64,000 nucleotides of DNA from Dendrophyllia cribrosa (GCA_024195265.1 JAJLRJ010000011.1:3068866-3132865), one strand, 5' to 3'. Shown: positions 1-8,189, counted from the stretch's first letter. Numbers and translations are program-made. Notes: generated from the sequence alone by a model not told the origin.

Positions 1-33
1 CCGTCAAAGAGTTAAAAAAGTCCTCGTAAAAAA

Positions 34-2415
34 ATGGCCAAACCCTGGGAAATGGACGATGATTTTTTGCTGTTTCTGAATAGTGGGGATGTGGGCACGG
101 AACCCCTCGAACCCGGAGAGACCACCGTGCGCAGTGCGTTCCGACAACGGTTGGAGATTCCATTGACGCTCACCGACCAGTGGCAAGTTGCCCTTTTGAA
201 ACTGTTGTACACCAATTCTTACGGGAACACCGTGTTGAAATCGTCGCAGGATTACCATGTGCGTGTGGGGAGCTCGGATGGATCGGTTCCCACTCGATCA
301 ATGGCGCTGACTTCGCACAAACACTTCACGCACGCGGCAGAATTGCTTGGCGATTTGGTGCAGAAGATGGGATGGTATGTGATACCTACCTTGTCGGGCG
401 GTCAACATCATTACGGACAACTCCACATGGAATCTCCTGGCACCACGGACGAAAATTTTCCCACAAATCCCAAACTGGATCTGTTTCGTCCCGACCTGGT
501 GCGTGAATTTTTGCAAAGGATCGAAAACACTTATCGCGTGAAACAAGTCGCACTCCCTACGCGCTTCAATCTGATCGAATATTACCTAGGATTCGCCCTC
601 CTGAAACTCATGGGTTTAAAGAGGGATTACATCTGGTTAACTAGATCTAGTCCATCCAGACCCAAGACGCATTATTCACTCCATCTGTGGGCGCAGGGTC
701 AGTACAATCTAGGGGAATCGTTGGCTCTGTTGATGGGATTTTTGGAGCCCGATCCAGATCGGCCGGGCCAGACGCGCATTGTGGCTCACAACACCGTCTA
801 CGCGGACACGGGAGAAGGTACGCAAGCCGATTGGGTGGTTAGTCGTTTGGATACGCATCACTTTGGCATCGAGACGGAAGATTTTCTGTTGGGAGGCGTA
901 CGCATCAAACTCAACACTGCCGTCGAGCGGTTGCACTACACGTTTGGCAAAAGAGCCGTCTTTGACATGGGGGCTTGGGTGCGCGACCCGTCTCCCTTGT
1001 TACCCTACGCGCGACAATCCCCCGTGACGGTGGTCACTACGGAACCCGGCAAGTGGTTTCTGCAGGCCCGAGAAGGGGTCAACGTCGATTTCAAAAATGG
1101 TCTGGAGACAGTGATGGGTACCCCACAACTCAAAGCTCCTTCTCGGGTTAAGGGATTCGGGGCCTGGTTGGCTTTGCCCAGTTTGGAGACATCCCTGACC
1201 CAAACAAACACCCACTTGTCTGACGTGGACCTCACGCGATGCAATACCGAAGTAGATGTAGTGGAATTTAGCCCCGTGGGCGACAGACAACGCCGATTGC
1301 TGGCCACTCTTCCCCTCTCACCTAGCAGCGATTACGGTCTCACGGTCGAATACGACCCGCAGCATTTGGATTTCAGACCGTTGGCAGGACCCACGCAAAA
1401 TCTGAGCGAGTTGAGAGTGCATTTAAGAAACGCTGAAGGTTTGGGTATACCATTTTACACGGGTCTCACCGGTGTTTGGTTGTACTTTCGCAAAGGAGGA
1501 ACGAAAAACACACAACCCTTGCAATCGGCCGGCATGAGTTTTGCTGGGGGGCGTCGAGTGACTTTGGAAAGTGACGATCAGAAGGACCTCTTCCCGAACA
1601 ACACCCCATCGCGTTTCAGGTTGAGATTACCTGAACAGTGGACCTTGGATGCCACATGGGAAGTGGCTCTGGTGCAATTGTTGATGCCTCACACGTTTCA
1701 CAACGTTCAAGATCGCCAGATACAGTGTTCTGTCAACTACCCGTCCGGCAAACAAGATATTTTTTTGGCGGGCGGGCTCTACGTGACCTTGACAGATGTT
1801 GTGTTGGCCCTTCATCAAGCCATCGAAACGGAGACACCCGTTTCAGATGCTGGCACGACCGCTCGTGTCCAACTGCAGTTGGACGAGAAAGGATTTTACC
1901 AGTGGACCTTCCCCACGAATGATTTTTCGCTGTACTTACCCAGCTGGTTGGCTCGAGTTTTAGGATATCTTGATTGGGAATCGTGGACGGTCCCGTTTTA
2001 CTACAAGTCCGACGTGCGTCATCCCACAGTGGAAATCACCAGCACGGACACCCAGACTGGGCGCCCGACCGAAGTGGAAATCACACGCTCGCATACCATG
2101 GCCTTACCGGCCGATCATCGCGTGTGGAGTTTTGTCTCCCCTAACTCTTTCCAGAACGTCTACGTGCATTGCAACGTGGCCGAACCCGTGTACGTGGGAT
2201 CGCAGATGGCCAAGGTGGTCTTAATCCATGGTGTCAACCCTCAGAAGGGGGTCTTGGAGGACGTGCCCATTCCACACTTGATCTTTTCGCGATTGAGTCA
2301 TTTCACTTTTCGAGACCTCGAAATCGATATAAGAGACAACTTAGGTCGTCCCATCCCATTTCAAGGAGGAAACGTCACAGCTGCTCTGTATTTCCGACAA
2401 CGTAAATTGCCTTAA
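34..2415 (+). CDS. Large putative virion protein with a duplicated domain (793 aa)
   Basis: A 793-residue protein starting at the first ATG after an A-rich leader. It contains two copies of a module: one near residue 50 (WQVALLKLL) and one near residue 542 (WEVALVQLLMP), each following a stretch like 'FRxRL...L'. Proteins with this WEVAL-type module lie beside F54H12.2-like capsid genes in invertebrate Maverick-like clusters, which suggests a structural role such as a minor capsid, penton or fibre-like protein. No signal peptide or membrane segment is apparent and no catalytic motif is recognised. It sits 15 bases before the next start codon, with an A-run between them. The virion role is inferred from position and module; the exact function is unknown. 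Confidence 0.6.
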   Translation: MAKPWEMDDDFLLFLNSGDVGTEPLEPGETTVRSAFRQRLEIPLTLTDQWQVALLKLLYTNSYGNTVLKSSQDYHVRVGSSDGSVPTRSMALTSHKHFTHAAELLGDLVQKMGWYVIPTLSGGQHHYGQLHMESPGTTDENFPTNPKLDLFRPDLVREFLQRIENTYRVKQVALPTRFNLIEYYLGFALLKLMGLKRDYIWLTRSSPSRPKTHYSLHLWAQGQYNLGESLALLMGFLEPDPDRPGQTRIVAHNTVYADTGEGTQADWVVSRLDTHHFGIETEDFLLGGVRIKLNTAVERLHYTFGKRAVFDMGAWVRDPSPLLPYARQSPVTVVTTEPGKWFLQAREGVNVDFKNGLETVMGTPQLKAPSRVKGFGAWLALPSLETSLTQTNTHLSDVDLTRCNTEVDVVEFSPVGDRQRRLLATLPLSPSSDYGLTVEYDPQHLDFRPLAGPTQNLSELRVHLRNAEGLGIPFYTGLTGVWLYFRKGGTKNTQPLQSAGMSFAGGRRVTLESDDQKDLFPNNTPSRFRLRLPEQWTLDATWEVALVQLLMPHTFHNVQDRQIQCSVNYPSGKQDIFLAGGLYVTLTDVVLALHQAIETETPVSDAGTTARVQLQLDEKGFYQWTFPTNDFSLYLPSWLARVLGYLDWESWTVPFYYKSDVRHPTVEITSTDTQTGRPTEVEITRSHTMALPADHRVWSFVSPNSFQNVYVHCNVAEPVYVGSQMAKVVLIHGVNPQKGVLEDVPIPHLIFSRLSHFTFRDLEIDIRDNLGRPIPFQGGNVTAALYFRQRKLP

Positions 2416-2430
2416 AAAAAAAAAGTGCCA

Positions 2431-3081
2431 ATGCGTCGCACGTTTTTGAGATCGCAATGGATCCAAGTAGGTGGTGGTGATGGTTACAATCAAGGCCTGC
2501 CTCCGTATCAAGAAGGGGGTTTTTGGGGCACGCTGGCAGGTCCTGCAGTGAGTTATCTGGGTAATTTAGCGGCCAACGCGGGATACGAAACAGCCTGTCG
2601 AGCCGCCCGCAAATTTTACAAAAGTCATTGTCGGAAGAAGGAGGAGGAGGAAGAGGAAGAGGAGGAGGAGGAACCGCCCCGCAAGAAAAAGACAAAGACA
2701 AAACGAGAACTGCCCCGCAAGAAAAAAAAGAAAAAGATGCAACGAGGAGGAAGAGGAGACAAGTACGACGGTGGGACGGCCGATTATCAGGAAGGAGGAC
2801 TGGTCTTACCTTTCTCCGAAATGACGTACGAGCAACTGTTGAGAGCGCAGAGGGGTTTTGGGAAGCAGCGATCTCGACAAAGAACCCCTCGTCGACCTCG
2901 CAACATCACAGCCGCGAGTTTGGATGAAAATCTCTATCGGCGTCTGGGAGGGAGACCCATCGGGGTGTTGCCCAATGCTATTCCTGGCTTTCAGGTGGGC
3001 ATGGGAGAGAATCGAGAGAGAGTAAGAGGAAAAAAACGTAGACGAACGGGTCACGGTGATTGTTTCAACGAGCTCCTATAA
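2431..3081 (+). CDS. Glu/Lys-rich basic virion protein candidate (216 aa)
   Basis: The frame is open from a GTG at 2425, but the ATG at 2431 is the natural start. The N-terminal region is glycine-rich and followed by a small hydrophobic stretch after residue 31 (FWGTLAGPAVSYLG). An acidic run of about 11 Glu is followed immediately by lysine-rich blocks (residues about 70-105), and the C-terminus is arginine-rich. Two QEGG motifs (residues 27-30 and 120-123) precede hydrophobic segments and resemble the Gly-Gly type of site cut by adenain-like proteases. The composition suits a nucleic-acid-packing core protein or a precursor of membrane-active peptides. The stop codon overlaps the TATA box of the capsid gene. 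No family is firmly recognised. Confidence 0.6.
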   Translation: MRRTFLRSQWIQVGGGDGYNQGLPPYQEGGFWGTLAGPAVSYLGNLAANAGYETACRAARKFYKSHCRKKEEEEEEEEEEEPPRKKKTKTKRELPRKKKKKKMQRGGRGDKYDGGTADYQEGGLVLPFSEMTYEQLLRAQRGFGKQRSRQRTPRRPRNITAASLDENLYRRLGGRPIGVLPNAIPGFQVGMGENRERVRGKKRRRTGHGDCFNELL

Positions 3082-3086
3082 AAAGG
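3077..3086 (+). promoter_or_regulatory. TATA box of the capsid gene
   Basis: TATAAAAAGG lies 55 bases before the capsid ATG and overlaps the TAA stop codon (3079-3081) of the preceding gene. The context suits a Pol II core promoter. Confidence 0.6.
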
Positions 3087-3131
3087 AGCATCCACGGGTG
3101 GTCGACCATTTGACTAGACGTCACCGTCAGC

Positions 3132-4559
3132 ATGTCACAAGGGTCAGATGACACAGACAACAACAACAACAACAACAACGGTGGGATCATCGTGCAGGCC
3201 GATCAGGGTCTTTACAATTATCGCCCTCCGCGAGAAATTGATGCCACAGAATACAAATGGCACTTTGAAGATGTGAAATCTCAGACCACTTCGTCAAACC
3301 CTCTCCAGTTTCGTTTGGCCGATCGACCTTACCCCTTCTGCCCCAGCGAGATCGAACTGCATCTTAAAGTGTACTTCAAACTGGGCTCTACAAAAGCACC
3401 CTTGAATGACTTCACCACCAACCAAGCTATTGTAGGCCCAGTGAACAATTTTGGGTACAGTTGTATCCGTCAAGTTCGTTGTCGAGTGAACAACAACGAA
3501 ACTGAGTCCACGGCTGGGGTGAATTTGGCATACCGAGAATATTTCAAGACCTTGTTGGAAGCAGATCCCTGGGACGAAGCCAGCCGCCTCAAGCGACAAG
3601 GATGGTACAAAGATAGCGCAGGACAGATGGATAAATGGGGAGGCCTAGCCACTCATAATCCTGGAGGGGTTCAACGACAAAAGATCTGTGTCAATGGCAC
3701 GGGCAAGTTCGAATTCAACGTGTGCCCTTTGCCTTGTAATTTTTGCCAGATAGAACAGAACGTCCCACCCAACACCAGAGTAGAATTTGAGATCGAGTTC
3801 AATGACCCCAAGTTCTGTTTGATGTCCATGGCCCTGGACAAGTCCACTGCAGCTGGGGCTGTGAACAACACGGCTAGTTTTGAAGTCTTGGCCCAAGAGT
3901 GTTTTCTCCGTGTGTTTTATCGCGTTCCCAATGATATCATCATGAAGTACATGGAAGAACAAGTGGAAAAGACCACGGTGGCCAACCCCCTCTCCTTCCC
4001 CTTCAGGCGCATGCGATGCGAGAACAGGTACATTCCAACAGGCGTCAGCCAAGTGGAGTTCAACGATGTGTTTCAAGGACGTTCCCCGCGCTTGTTTTGG
4101 TTGGTGGTGTTGGAAGATGCGCGTTATCAGGGAGAATTCAATAAAAATCCCTTTGACTTCAAAGCCAATTTTTCAGGATTCAACATCACCAGTGCCGAGT
4201 GCACAGCCAACGGAGTCCCAGTGAACAAAGCCAAAGTGGATCTTACCAACAAATACGAGATCTATGATTTGTTGCTGAATGCCTCAGGCAAAAAGAGACG
4301 CGATGCTTACCTGTTGGATCCCGATACCTTTGAAAAGGGTTTCTACTTTGTACCCTTTGATTTGACGGCTGTCCAAGATGGAGGTGATTCTGTCACCCCG
4401 CAGTTGCAAATGCTGATCAACGTCAGGCTGGGGTTTTCTACAACGACAGGTGCAGCATTGCAAGCTTTGTTCTTGTACAACACAGATGAGAGTCTGTTGC
4501 AGATTGACAACAGAGGAACCACTCAAGGCCCAGTGCTCTTGTCCGATGCCTTGGTGTGA
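3132..4559 (+). CDS. Major capsid protein, F54H12.2-like double jelly roll (475 aa)
   Basis: The 475-residue product matches the pattern of the F54H12.2-like family, the major capsid proteins of Maverick/Polinton-type elements. After an N-terminal Asn run (encoded by AAC repeats) come the family landmarks: IVGPVNNFGYS, a conserved YREYFKTLLE stretch, then WYKDSAGQMD, and near the C-terminus the PFDLT block before the last beta strands (INVRLGF, ALFLYNTDESLLQID). Length and landmark order suit a complete hexon-like capsid subunit that assembles into trimeric capsomers. It has its own TATA box and is followed by AATAAA signals. The frame is fully open. This is the clearest marker of the element's viral nature. 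Confidence 0.85.
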   Translation: MSQGSDDTDNNNNNNNGGIIVQADQGLYNYRPPREIDATEYKWHFEDVKSQTTSSNPLQFRLADRPYPFCPSEIELHLKVYFKLGSTKAPLNDFTTNQAIVGPVNNFGYSCIRQVRCRVNNNETESTAGVNLAYREYFKTLLEADPWDEASRLKRQGWYKDSAGQMDKWGGLATHNPGGVQRQKICVNGTGKFEFNVCPLPCNFCQIEQNVPPNTRVEFEIEFNDPKFCLMSMALDKSTAAGAVNNTASFEVLAQECFLRVFYRVPNDIIMKYMEEQVEKTTVANPLSFPFRRMRCENRYIPTGVSQVEFNDVFQGRSPRLFWLVVLEDARYQGEFNKNPFDFKANFSGFNITSAECTANGVPVNKAKVDLTNKYEIYDLLLNASGKKRRDAYLLDPDTFEKGFYFVPFDLTAVQDGGDSVTPQLQMLINVRLGFSTTTGAALQALFLYNTDESLLQIDNRGTTQGPVLLSDALV

Positions 4560-4777
4560 AAAGAGCTGGAGAAAACATTATCTTTTTGTAACAATAAAAA
4601 AAAAAAATAAAAAAAAAAAAAAGAGGTCGATAAAAATGTCACTTGCCTATTTCATGAACTTTAGATGCCTTGTTTGAAAAGAGCTTTTTTGTAACAAGAA
4701 AAAAAAAAGTTTAATAAAAATGTTTTATCTTTTTTGGTGATGTTTGTGTGTGTCACTCTCCTGTTCCTCGGGCCCCC
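4560..4777 (+). terminator. Capsid gene 3' region with duplicated poly(A) signals
   Basis: AATAAA occurs at 4593-4598 and 4713-4718, each after TTTTTGTAACAA and followed by A-rich DNA. The segment starting GAAAAGAGCT occurs twice (about 4558 and 4676), so the 3' processing region looks duplicated. Confidence 0.5.
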
Positions 4778-4786
4778 TATAAAAAA
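4778..4786 (+). promoter_or_regulatory. TATA box of the 111-aa gene
   Basis: TATAAAAAA, 40 bases before the ATG at 4818. About 27 bases after it lies TCAGTTT, which resembles an initiator element. Confidence 0.6.
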
Positions 4787-4817
4787 GGGCACAAGTCCTC
4801 CTTGGTCAGTTTTGAAA

Positions 4818-5153
4818 ATGCCTTGCAGAAAGAAAAGAAGAAGAGTATCTCGCAAAAAGAGGTACCACAGAGGGGGTGCTAGGTTCGTGAGACGACCCAC
4901 CCTGCAGGATAAAATAGCCGAGGGAGCCAGTATGTTTTTATCAGGACCTGCCCCTTCGTTTGCTACGGCTGGCTTGTTCCTGGGCAAGCAAGCATTTAAA
5001 GGCATAAAAGACAACGTGGAGCATTTTTCAAAGGCCAAAAGCGGCGGAGATAATAAAAAAAGATCCACCTTGTCAAAAAAAAAAAAAAAAAGATGGTCAA
5101 GCCATCCTGTGCCAGACGAGACAGCGCCCAAAGACGAAGAAATCGTCGGATGA
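4818..5153 (+). CDS. Small basic virion/core protein candidate (111 aa)
   Basis: The frame is open from 4734, but the TATA box at 4778 lies inside that extension, so the ATG at 4818 is the start (MPCRKKRRR). The N-terminus is strongly Arg/Lys-rich, followed by a moderately hydrophobic Gly/Ala segment (residues about 36-60) and a lysine-rich tail. It resembles adenovirus-like core or membrane-active minor proteins in composition only. A run of 17 A (5075-5091) encodes the lysines and is a likely slippage or sequencing-error point; slipping would join this frame to the next gene's upstream extension. The stop overlaps the next start as ATGA. Confidence 0.5.
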   Translation: MPCRKKRRRVSRKKRYHRGGARFVRRPTLQDKIAEGASMFLSGPAPSFATAGLFLGKQAFKGIKDNVEHFSKAKSGGDNKKRSTLSKKKKKRWSSHPVPDETAPKDEEIVG

Positions 5154-5404
5154 CAAGGCAGGGAGGTATTCAACGAGGAGGTTTCGTCCCCATTGTGGTG
5201 GATTTTAAGAAAGGGATCCAAGTGACACGGGACGCCATCGAAGCCATGCAACAACCCATCGACCACGACAAGGCCCGACGAAACGTGAACAGGTACAAAG
5301 CCGAGTATGCGTCTTATAAAAGACGCGGTGGAAACAAAGGGTTCACGCGTTGGGCCCGCGACAAAGGTTACGCCAAAAAAAGTGATGCCTGTTGCCTGCA
5401 GTAA
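5150..5404 (+). CDS. Small basic virion protein candidate (84 aa)
   Basis: The proposed start is the ATG at 5150, overlapping the preceding stop (ATGA), a layout that allows termination-reinitiation. An ATG at 5093 in the same frame would add 19 Arg-rich residues. The N-terminus carries IQRGG followed by FVPI (residues 7-15), a Gly-Gly site like those adenain-type proteases process, then a helical basic body. This could be a cleaved core peptide similar in role to adenovirus pX/mu, which is inference from composition and context. It ends 2 bases before the protease ATG. Confidence 0.5.
   Translation: MTRQGGIQRGGFVPIVVDFKKGIQVTRDAIEAMQQPIDHDKARRNVNRYKAEYASYKRRGGNKGFTRWARDKGYAKKSDACCLQ
5315..5322 (+). 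promoter_or_regulatory. TATA-like box upstream of the protease gene
   Basis: TATAAAAG inside the preceding coding region, 92 bases before the protease ATG. The spacing is longer than for the other genes, so this call is weaker. Confidence 0.35.
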
Positions 5405-5406
5405 AA

Positions 5407-5958
5407 ATGCATGACACGTTGCAATTGCGAAAAGCGTGTCGAGGCGATGACAACATTTCAAAATACTTTTGGGACGTGTTTGGTGCGGATGAAGGAGCCT
5501 GTCAACCCGTCGAGTACCCCAAGTGCGCCATATGGAACACGGACCCCATACGCTTACCCGGCCAACATTGGATAGCGGTGTTTTGGGCGAGTCAAGACCA
5601 CGGAGAATTCTTTGATAGTTACGCGCGAGCGCCATCCTTCTACAACGCAGCGTGGCGTTGTTTCGACCTTTTCCGTCACATTCCACAAGAGCTACAAGGA
5701 ACCAACACCGATGTGTGCGGAGATTATTGTTTGTACTACTTATTTCATCGTTGCCGCGGCAAACCCATGACCCAAATTGTTCGACCCTTCTCATACACGG
5801 ATCGTGTCTACAACGATACGGCCGTGGTGGAACGAGTACGGGAAGAATTCCCGAGTTTACAACACCAACACCTGGCAGGGGGACTGTATGATGAGGATGG
5901 ACGCCCCAACCAGATGTGTCGGATCAAACGGTTGAATCTTTGCAAAAGAAAGGCATAA
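5407..5958 (+). CDS. Adenain-like cysteine protease (183 aa)
   Basis: The product fits the adenovirus-type maturation protease family (peptidase C5) in length and catalytic layout. His54 sits in GQHWIAVFW, the acidic member is probably Asp70 in GEFFDSY, and the nucleophile Cys104 lies in TDVCGDYC, preceded by a Gln (residue 97) where the oxyanion-hole Gln is expected. Such proteases cut capsid and core precursors after Gly-Gly type motifs during virion maturation; several neighbours carry QEGG or QRGG motifs. The ATG at 5407 is chosen; upstream in-frame codons have only a TTG. The stop codon overlaps a TATA-like CATAAAAGG of the next gene. The frame is intact and all key residues are present. 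Confidence 0.85.
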   Translation: MHDTLQLRKACRGDDNISKYFWDVFGADEGACQPVEYPKCAIWNTDPIRLPGQHWIAVFWASQDHGEFFDSYARAPSFYNAAWRCFDLFRHIPQELQGTNTDVCGDYCLYYLFHRCRGKPMTQIVRPFSYTDRVYNDTAVVERVREEFPSLQHQHLAGGLYDEDGRPNQMCRIKRLNLCKRKA

Positions 5959-5962
5959 AAGG
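5954..5962 (+). promoter_or_regulatory. TATA-like box of the ATPase gene
   Basis: CATAAAAGG, 46 bases before the ATPase ATG, overlapping the protease stop codon (5956-5958). Confidence 0.45.
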
Positions 5963-5999
5963 AAGAACGGTGTTTTTTACGGGGTGACAGGTTAAAAAC

Positions 6000-6708
6000 A
6001 TGGAAACGGAAGATGCTCCCTCTTGTTATGATCCGCGTTTCAGGGTCCCGGGTAACATGCAGATCGTGGGTCCTACCTTGAGCGGCAAGACAACCTTCTT
6101 GTACAAGTTGGTCAAAGATGCTCCGTGCTACTTTCGGGAAGACGACAGATCCCCTTGTTATTTTCAAAAAATCGTGTATTGCTATGGATCAGCCTGGCAA
6201 CCGATTTTTAACCAATTCCAAGAGATGGGCGTGCAATTTCACGAGGGCTTGCCAGACAACGTGGAAGCACTCTTTCCACCCGAAAACACGTCCCGGTTTG
6301 ATCATCATGGACGATCTCATGCACGAAAGCAGCAAGTCACCTCAAGTGACCCAACTGTTGACCAAAGGAACGCATCACTTGGGTCTCTTTGCAATTTTCC
6401 TGTCGCAGAACCTCTTCCATTCGGGCAAGGAACAAGCTGGTCAAAATCGCAATTATCATTACACCGTTCTCTTCAAAAATCCTGCGGATACCCGTTACAT
6501 CAAGATGCTGGGCAATCGTTGGTTGGGTGATTCAGAGGCATTTTGGCCCATCTATAAAAGGGCCACAGAGAAACCTTTTGGCTATCTATTGACCGACCAT
6601 CATCCTCGAACCGACGACGCCATTCGTTTTCGTACCCATCTCTTGATAGACGATCCCGAACCTCTTACCGTGTTGCAACCCGCTCAAAAGAGAAGACACA
6701 AAACGTGA
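6000..6708 (+). CDS. FtsK/HerA-type DNA-packaging ATPase, broken by a frameshift
   Basis: The first part carries a textbook Walker A motif, GPTLSGKT at residues 24-31, close to the N-terminus as in A32-like packaging ATPases. A Walker B-like stretch (LIIMDD, 6298-6315) lies in the frame one base ahead. The reading frame must therefore change by +1 between about 6265 and 6295. Uncorrected, the first frame runs on to 6530 as unrelated sequence; the second frame is open to the stop at 6706-6708 and contains the rest of the domain (LGLFAIFLSQNLF and a basic C-terminus). The enzyme would pump the genome into capsids. The break may be a real disabling mutation, a sequencing error, or a programmed +1 shift. 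The next gene starts 5 bases after the stop. Confidence 0.8.
6553..6562 (+). promoter_or_regulatory. TATA-like box inside the ATPase gene
   Basis: TATAAAAGGG, 161 bases before the 138-aa gene. It is a strong match in sequence but far from the start codon, so its use is uncertain. Confidence 0.3.
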
Positions 6709-6713
6709 GAAAA

Positions 6714-7130
6714 ATGTCTTCCCGTCGTCGAGATTGGAGAAGACAGCGAGGACGAGGCATGTTGGAGGATTTTAGCAAATCTCGCGCCACCCGCACCAAT
6801 CAGATCAGAGCGCGATGGAATAAGGAGAGAGCCAACATGCATCGACGCTTGCAAAACGAAAGTGGTAAATTGCGAGAAGGTGCCCGTCACCTCCAGTGGA
6901 TGTTGGAAAACCCCAACCCCAATCTGGGTGAAAGGATCATGGAGAAGGGACGACAAACCCAATTCAAAGCCAAGAATGCTTTCAAACCAGGCATCAAACG
7001 CCCCAAACTCAAAGCAGGAACGAAACGAGCTCTGGCAGCTGGGGCGATGGGAGGTGTCTTGGCCCCCATAGTGGGAACTTTAATCGCCAAAGCTATAAAA
7101 AAGACGAAGACGAAGAAGAAGAAATCATAA
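6714..7130 (+). CDS. Basic protein with Ala/Gly hydrophobic helix and Lys tail (138 aa)
   Basis: The start at ATG 6714 follows the ATPase stop by 5 bases. The N-terminal two thirds are Arg/Lys-rich and helical. Residues about 107-128 form an Ala/Gly-rich hydrophobic segment (LAAGAMGGVLAPIVGTLIAKA), and the protein ends in a lysine-rich tail. The same layout (basic body, AG-rich helix, Lys run) returns in the products at 7144-7728 and 8190-8813, so these look like paralogues or functional relatives. A membrane-active or DNA-packing virion protein is a reasonable guess. No named family is recognised from this sequence alone. Confidence 0.55.
   Translation: MSSRRRDWRRQRGRGMLEDFSKSRATRTNQIRARWNKERANMHRRLQNESGKLREGARHLQWMLENPNPNLGERIMEKGRQTQFKAKNAFKPGIKRPKLKAGTKRALAAGAMGGVLAPIVGTLIAKAIKKTKTKKKKS
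7094..7103 (+). promoter_or_regulatory. TATA-like box of the 194-aa gene
   Basis: TATAAAAAAG, 50 bases before the ATG at 7144, inside the last codons of the preceding gene. Confidence 0.5.
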
Positions 7131-7143
7131 AAAAAAAACAGTC

Positions 7144-7728
7144 ATGCAGTCCCTCATTGTCATTCCCACCTATGGAACATGGCCCACCATGCCACGCATC
7201 GCTCGAGCGCCTTGGTCGCAAGGCGTTCCTTTTACCCGTTACGTGGTTGGGAAAGGAATACAATTGCAAGATGCTAGCGATCTCACCACGGGTCGGGCGG
7301 CCTGGCAAGCACAGATCCGTCGCAGTCAAAGAGGTCGCGGGATCGATGGCAGCCAGAGATCAAGAGCCATGGCCAAAGCCTATGCCAACCGACCCGCTCA
7401 GAAGGTCGATCGTTGGGTCAACAGAAAGATGTGGCGCTTGCGAGAAAAGATGACTCCCGAAACCTTAACGGGAAAATTAACAGCAGGTGCTGCATTAGGA
7501 GGAGCTGCAGCGGCCGTGCCAGCAGCGTTTTTGGGTGCCTTAACAGCCAAAGTCTTCACCCAGAAGAAGAAAAAGAAGAAGAAGAAACAAGAAGGAGGGT
7601 TTTTAACGCTGCTAAGCAGTGCTGCCAAAGTGGGATACGAGGTTGGAAAGAGAAAAGATTACAAGCGTATGGGAGCCAAAGGAGCCACGGGGCATTATAA
7701 AGCGCATCGCAAACCCTGGGAAGTTTAA
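7144..7728 (+). CDS. Basic virion protein with AG-rich helix, Lys run and QEGGF motif (194 aa)
   Basis: The protein has a mildly hydrophobic N-terminus, an Arg-rich middle, an Ala/Gly hydrophobic segment (residues about 111-137), then eight consecutive Lys. QEGGF at residues 149-153 follows immediately and opens a C-terminal piece, FLTLLSSAAKVGYEVG, that could be an amphipathic peptide released by the element's protease. It shares its core layout with the 138-aa and 207-aa products. Function is inferred as virion core or membrane-active. The start follows the previous stop by 13 bases. Confidence 0.55.
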   Translation: MQSLIVIPTYGTWPTMPRIARAPWSQGVPFTRYVVGKGIQLQDASDLTTGRAAWQAQIRRSQRGRGIDGSQRSRAMAKAYANRPAQKVDRWVNRKMWRLREKMTPETLTGKLTAGAALGGAAAAVPAAFLGALTAKVFTQKKKKKKKKQEGGFLTLLSSAAKVGYEVGKRKDYKRMGAKGATGHYKAHRKPWEV

Positions 7729-7734
7729 GGAAGG

Positions 7735-7740
7735 TATAAA
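7735..7740 (+). promoter_or_regulatory. TATA box of the 119-aa gene
   Basis: TATAAA, 40 bases before the ATG at 7775, immediately after the preceding stop codon. Confidence 0.6.
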
Positions 7741-7774
7741 GAGAGAGTAGTCCTCATCCGCAAGTACATTCATC

Positions 7775-8134
7775 ATGCCAACCGTTCGCAGAAAGAAAAC
7801 AAGACAGCGTGGAAAAGGTTTGGGCGCCGACATGGCCGTGGCCACGGCAGCTCCCATTGTGGCCAATCTCTTAAGTCAAGGGATTGAACACGCCATGGAC
7901 AAAGGACCAGAGGTGTTCGAGAAGGTGACCAAGCGTGGCAAACGTGGCATAAAGTGGCTCTCGAAACGCTTCAACCGTTTGAGAAAAAAGAAACCTCAGA
8001 AGGGCGGTAGAAAAAAAAGAACATCCTTGCCCCGTTGGGCTCAAGAACCTGGTCTGTCCAAACTCGTAGGTCTACCCAATCATTTGCCGTCACACGTGCA
8101 ATTTCAACTTGAAAATTCCACAACCTTGGTGTAG
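7775..8134 (+). CDS. Basic virion protein candidate (119 aa)
   Basis: It begins with an Arg/Lys-rich segment (MPTVRRKKTRQR), then an Ala-rich stretch at about residues 18-37, then a strongly basic helix with many K/R and a KKRTSLPRW segment. The last 35 residues are neutral. It has its own TATA box at the standard 40-base distance. A histone-like or core role is likely from composition; no family is recognised. Confidence 0.5.
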   Translation: MPTVRRKKTRQRGKGLGADMAVATAAPIVANLLSQGIEHAMDKGPEVFEKVTKRGKRGIKWLSKRFNRLRKKKPQKGGRKKRTSLPRWAQEPGLSKLVGLPNHLPSHVQFQLENSTTLV

Positions 8135-8146
8135 GCAGGCGAAGGA

Positions 8147-8152
8147 TATAAG
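8147..8152 (+). promoter_or_regulatory. TATA-like box of the 207-aa gene
   Basis: TATAAG, 43 bases before the chosen ATG at 8190. It lies inside the upstream in-frame extension of that gene and supports the shorter start. Confidence 0.45.
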
Positions 8153-8189
8153 AAAGGAGGAAACTGCAGGACACACACAGTTTTTTGTG

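Noticed and set aside
2425..2430. GTG start two codons upstream of the 216-aa gene
   Set aside because: A eukaryotic-type element is expected to use ATG; ATG 2431 is two codons downstream.
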